64,000 bases of DNA. Origin: Fasciola hepatica (lineage: Eukaryota > Platyhelminthes > Trematoda > Plagiorchiida > Fasciolidae). The stretch spans positions 1,562,501-1,626,500 of the forward strand of contig CANUEZ040000001.1 in NCBI GenBank assembly GCA_948099385.1, written 5' to 3'. Shown here piece by piece: positions 61,480 to 64,000 of this stretch (the first letter of the stretch is position 1; every line of letters starts with the position of its first letter). The translations under genes and the position numbers were made by a program. The notes below the pieces were generated by a model, which was not told where the DNA came from, made no database searches, and worked only from the letters and a program-made list of their open reading frames with translations.

Positions 61480-61788
61480 ACGAGACTGCACCTTGACGTG
61501 GTGTGTGGCTTGCGCGCCTCTATGACCCAAAGAGCTATACAGGATGGCTTCCTTAAGCCGGAGATGCAATCATACCTGACAGGTCAATGGGTAGAGGTCA
61601 GACGAAGTCCAGTCTCCTGGTCCTCCAGGTTGGGGGTTGATTTGAGCTGGCAACTCAGTCGGAAAAACCAGTGGAAGAATAATTGATCCAAGCAAATGGG
61701 CTTCCACTAAGCCATCCCGCTGCCTTGCGGATAGGTTCTTGTTAGAACTGGAGGCTTTGGATGAGGACCCTAATCGTTCTCCTGCTTT

Positions 61789-62961
61789 GTGGCTGGACAC
61801 CCTAACAGTACTCGTCCAACATCTCCCATGAACTGCACGAATACAAAGAATTCCATACTGCATCGGTCGTCGCGCAGGCTAATCAGGACCGCGCTGCCCA
61901 TTGCATCGAGCGGGGTGGGTAGTGATAAGTGTGCTACTGCTCAGAGTTCCCTCTCTTTTATTCAACCTTTGTCTTCTGTCCCTAACCATCCCTCTTTGCC
62001 CCATCTATCGACCCATAGTGCTCCCACTGATAACACGGTCAATACTCGCAACAGTTCAATGTCAAATAGTATCGGGAATAATCCTCTGTCTGGTAACTCA
62101 CATTTTCTCAAGCCCCGTCAGCCTCTGAATCTCGGCTCCTTCAACGTGCGTACACTCATGCAGGCCGGTCAGCAGGCGTGCCTAGCGCTCACAATAAATT
62201 ATCTGAAGATTGATGTTTGCTGCTTAAGCGAAACGCGTATCCAGGATCCGAGCAGTGTAATTCAACTAACTGCTCCAGGTATCTCATCGAGGTATTTTTT
62301 GCGCACTTCAGGAGACGAAGCAGCTAGAGCTGTGGGTCAACGTGGTGTAGGAATTGTCTTGACTGACAAGGCTGAGGCTGCCCTTTTAGACTGGATTCTG
62401 GTTAACAGTCGTTTATGTGCTGTGAGACTCCAGGGGTCAGTTTGCGTTCGAAAGGATAGTTGTGTTAAGAGCAACTTGTTTGTGATCTCGGCGTACGCCC
62501 CAACGGACTGCAGCTCAGACTTGCAGAAAGATGAGTTCTATGATGCCCTCGCCACTCTCGTTCGCAGCAGTAAAGGTTCCGACATTGTAGTGCTAACTGG
62601 TGACTTCAATGCACAAGTTGGCAAACTTAGTGTGTCAGAAGCCTGTTTAGGTGGGCGCTGTGCTTTACCTGCTGAGCGTACAGATAACGGGGATAGACTT
62701 CTCCAGTTTTGTGCAGACAATCGATTGTTCTTGTCTAGCACTAATTTCCGACACAGCTCGCGTCGCACAACGACATGGCGCTCTAACTCTACAAGTACTT
62801 TTAGTCAAACTGACCATATCGCCGTAAGCTACCGATGGCGCAGTTCTGTTCAGAACTGTAGATCTTACTGGTCCACGTACGTAGAGTCGGACCATGCATT
62901 AGTTTTAATGCGATTATCTCTCCAGCTCCATGGTCATCGTCGCAAACCGCAACCGGATTAG
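61789..62961 (+). pseudogene. LINE APE-type endonuclease (N-terminal part of ORF2)
   Basis: 390 open codons. The first 110 residues are Ser/Pro/Asn-rich. The endonuclease follows with SFNVRTL (Asn119), CCLSETRI (Glu148), ISAYAP (Tyr236), LTGDFNAQVG (Asp272, Asn274) and a SDH box at 367-369. All catalytic positions of the APE fold are present. It would nick the target DNA for target-primed reverse transcription. The terminal TAG at 62959 is caused by a frameshift: in the copy at 32080-35400 the homologous bases (about 34400-34440) read straight on in one frame. Confidence 0.85.
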
Positions 62962-62963
62962 CC

Positions 62964-64000
62964 GTGCAACGTTTGTGTGATACAGAAGTCCGCACCCGGT
63001 ATGAGCAGAAGTTAGCACATGAGCTAGGATCCACGGAGAACAGTAATGTAGATGAGCATTGGTCTCATATCAAACAGGCGATGCACGTTGCAGCAGGTTT
63101 TGCCTGTGGTCCTCGATCCGTTGTCCATCAAAGACACTGGATCTCGCAAGAGTCGCTGAGTATAATGGAGCAAAAACGTCAGCTTTCGAACCGTAAGAAG
63201 ATGAATAAGATGCGGAGAAAGCTGCACAGACAAGTTACGCAAAGCATTTAGAATGATCGCGAAAATTGGTGGGTCAAGGTAGCCGAAGAAATGGAAGTGG
63301 CAGCTGCTTCAGGTAACAGTCAAAGACTGTTCAAACTTATTCGTGACACCAGTGGACCGCGAACTCAGGTCAGTGAAACGATTTGGGATAGAAATGGAGA
63401 ACCCATCCATAGCAAACAGCAAAGGCTTGACCGATGGGCCGAGTACTTCAAGGAACAGTTTAGCTGGCCGCACGCTAATGTAGTTACTCCCGTGTCCACA
63501 ACTGCGACTCCTTGGGTGGTATCACTTGAGCCCCCATCAGAAGTAGAAGTAGAGTCATGTATTCGATTACTAAGGCGGGGGAAAGCGGCAGGTCCCGACG
63601 AACTTCCCCCAGTTCTTTTCAAACTGGGTGGTGAGGCGTTGATAAAACCACTTACCACCTTGCTCCGTGACTTTTGGAACGCGGAGCGTATTCCGTTAAT
63701 ATGGAGTGAGTCGTTCATTGTTCCCATCTTCAAAAAGGGAATACGCAATGACTGCAGTAATCATCGTGGGATTAGCTTAATTCCGATAGTTACCAAAGTA
63801 TTAGCTTCGATTTTGCTGCATCGTCTTACACCGGCTCGCGAGAGGAATGTCCGCGAACAGCAGACTGGATTCCCACCAGGTCGAGGATGCATCGACCAGA
63901 TTTTTACTCTTCGCCGACTACTTGAAACGCGTCACACGCACCGCCGACCAACAATAATGCTTTTCTTAGACCTGAAAGGCGCCTTCGATTCAGTTGATCG
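62964..64000 (+). pseudogene. LINE reverse transcriptase, N-terminal half (truncated by window)
   Basis: Continues in the frame -1 to the endonuclease. QRLCDTEVRTRYEQKLAHEL (62964 on), then after a TAG at 63249 NDRENWWVKVAEEME, then EVEVESCIRLLRRGKAAGPDE (about 63540-63600), FIVPIFKKG, CSNHRGISLIP, TGFPPGRGCIDQIFTLRRLLE and LDLKGAFDSVD (RT motif with the first catalytic Asp) at the window end. The YADD box lies outside. Apart from the frame change and this one stop the frame is good, implying a fairly young copy. Confidence 0.85.

Larger units (their letters stand above)
61480..64000 (+). mobile_element. RTE-like LINE, 5' two thirds, runs off the window
   Basis: The best preserved copy of the family also found at 32080-35400, 47510-48550 and 50200-52530. 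After a leader of about 300 bases come an APE endonuclease (61789-62961), a linker and the start of reverse transcriptase, still open at 64000 at LDLKGAFDSVD. One small frame change at about 62945-62960 and one stop at 63249 interrupt it. I cannot place the clade with certainty; RTE or a related APE-type LINE group fits best. Confidence 0.88.

Noticed and set aside
1..64000. CRISPR arrays, operons, prokaryotic phage or plasmid functions.
   Set aside because: No regularly spaced direct repeats or compact gene clusters; the spliced gene and retroelements show eukaryotic nuclear DNA.

Overview
This is eukaryotic nuclear DNA, most likely from a flatworm and probably a digenean trematode. Three things point that way. 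A single multi-exon host gene has several 36-51 base introns at its 5' end and introns of 1.6, 6.0 and 27.5 kb at its 3' end, a size gradient known from schistosome genomes. An LTR retrotransposon looks like the CsRn1 group of Ty3 elements first described in liver flukes. The rest is a dense mixture of APE-type LINEs, Penelope-like elements (PLEs) and a tRNA-derived short repeat. I cannot name the species.

Layout. At 1-5005 lies a minus-strand Ty3 element with intact gag and pol, a tRNA-Trp primer-binding site and one visible LTR; its other LTR is probably beyond the window edge. At 5.6-9.3 kb are two joined CR1-like LINE remnants on the minus strand. At 9.4-11.05 kb is a cluster of inverted repeats, including a 300 bp-arm palindrome that encloses the end of a PLE. 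From 11 to 20.5 kb is gene-poor DNA with microsatellites and a decayed gag fragment.

The one convincing host gene is a facilitative sugar transporter (SLC2A/GLUT family, major facilitator superfamily) on the plus strand, nine exons from 20609 to 57390 or 57446, about 510 residues. I deduced its exon joints from phase, GT/AG or GC/AG sites and alignment with the GLUT fold; nothing in the family core is missing. Intron 7 holds a PLE with readable reverse transcriptase. Intron 8 (29720-57182) holds a nearly full-length decayed RTE-like LINE, a second PLE palindrome, a CR1-like LINE, a pair of oppositely oriented tRNA-derived short repeats, two more RTE-like fragments and a possible third PLE.

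Downstream, at about 61.48 kb to the window end, is the 5' part of the best preserved RTE-like LINE, with endonuclease and reverse transcriptase separated by a small frameshift. Only the transporter and the Ty3 element look functional; the other elements are broken. No prokaryotic features, CRISPR arrays or rRNA genes were seen. All protein calls come from reading motifs by eye, without any database search.
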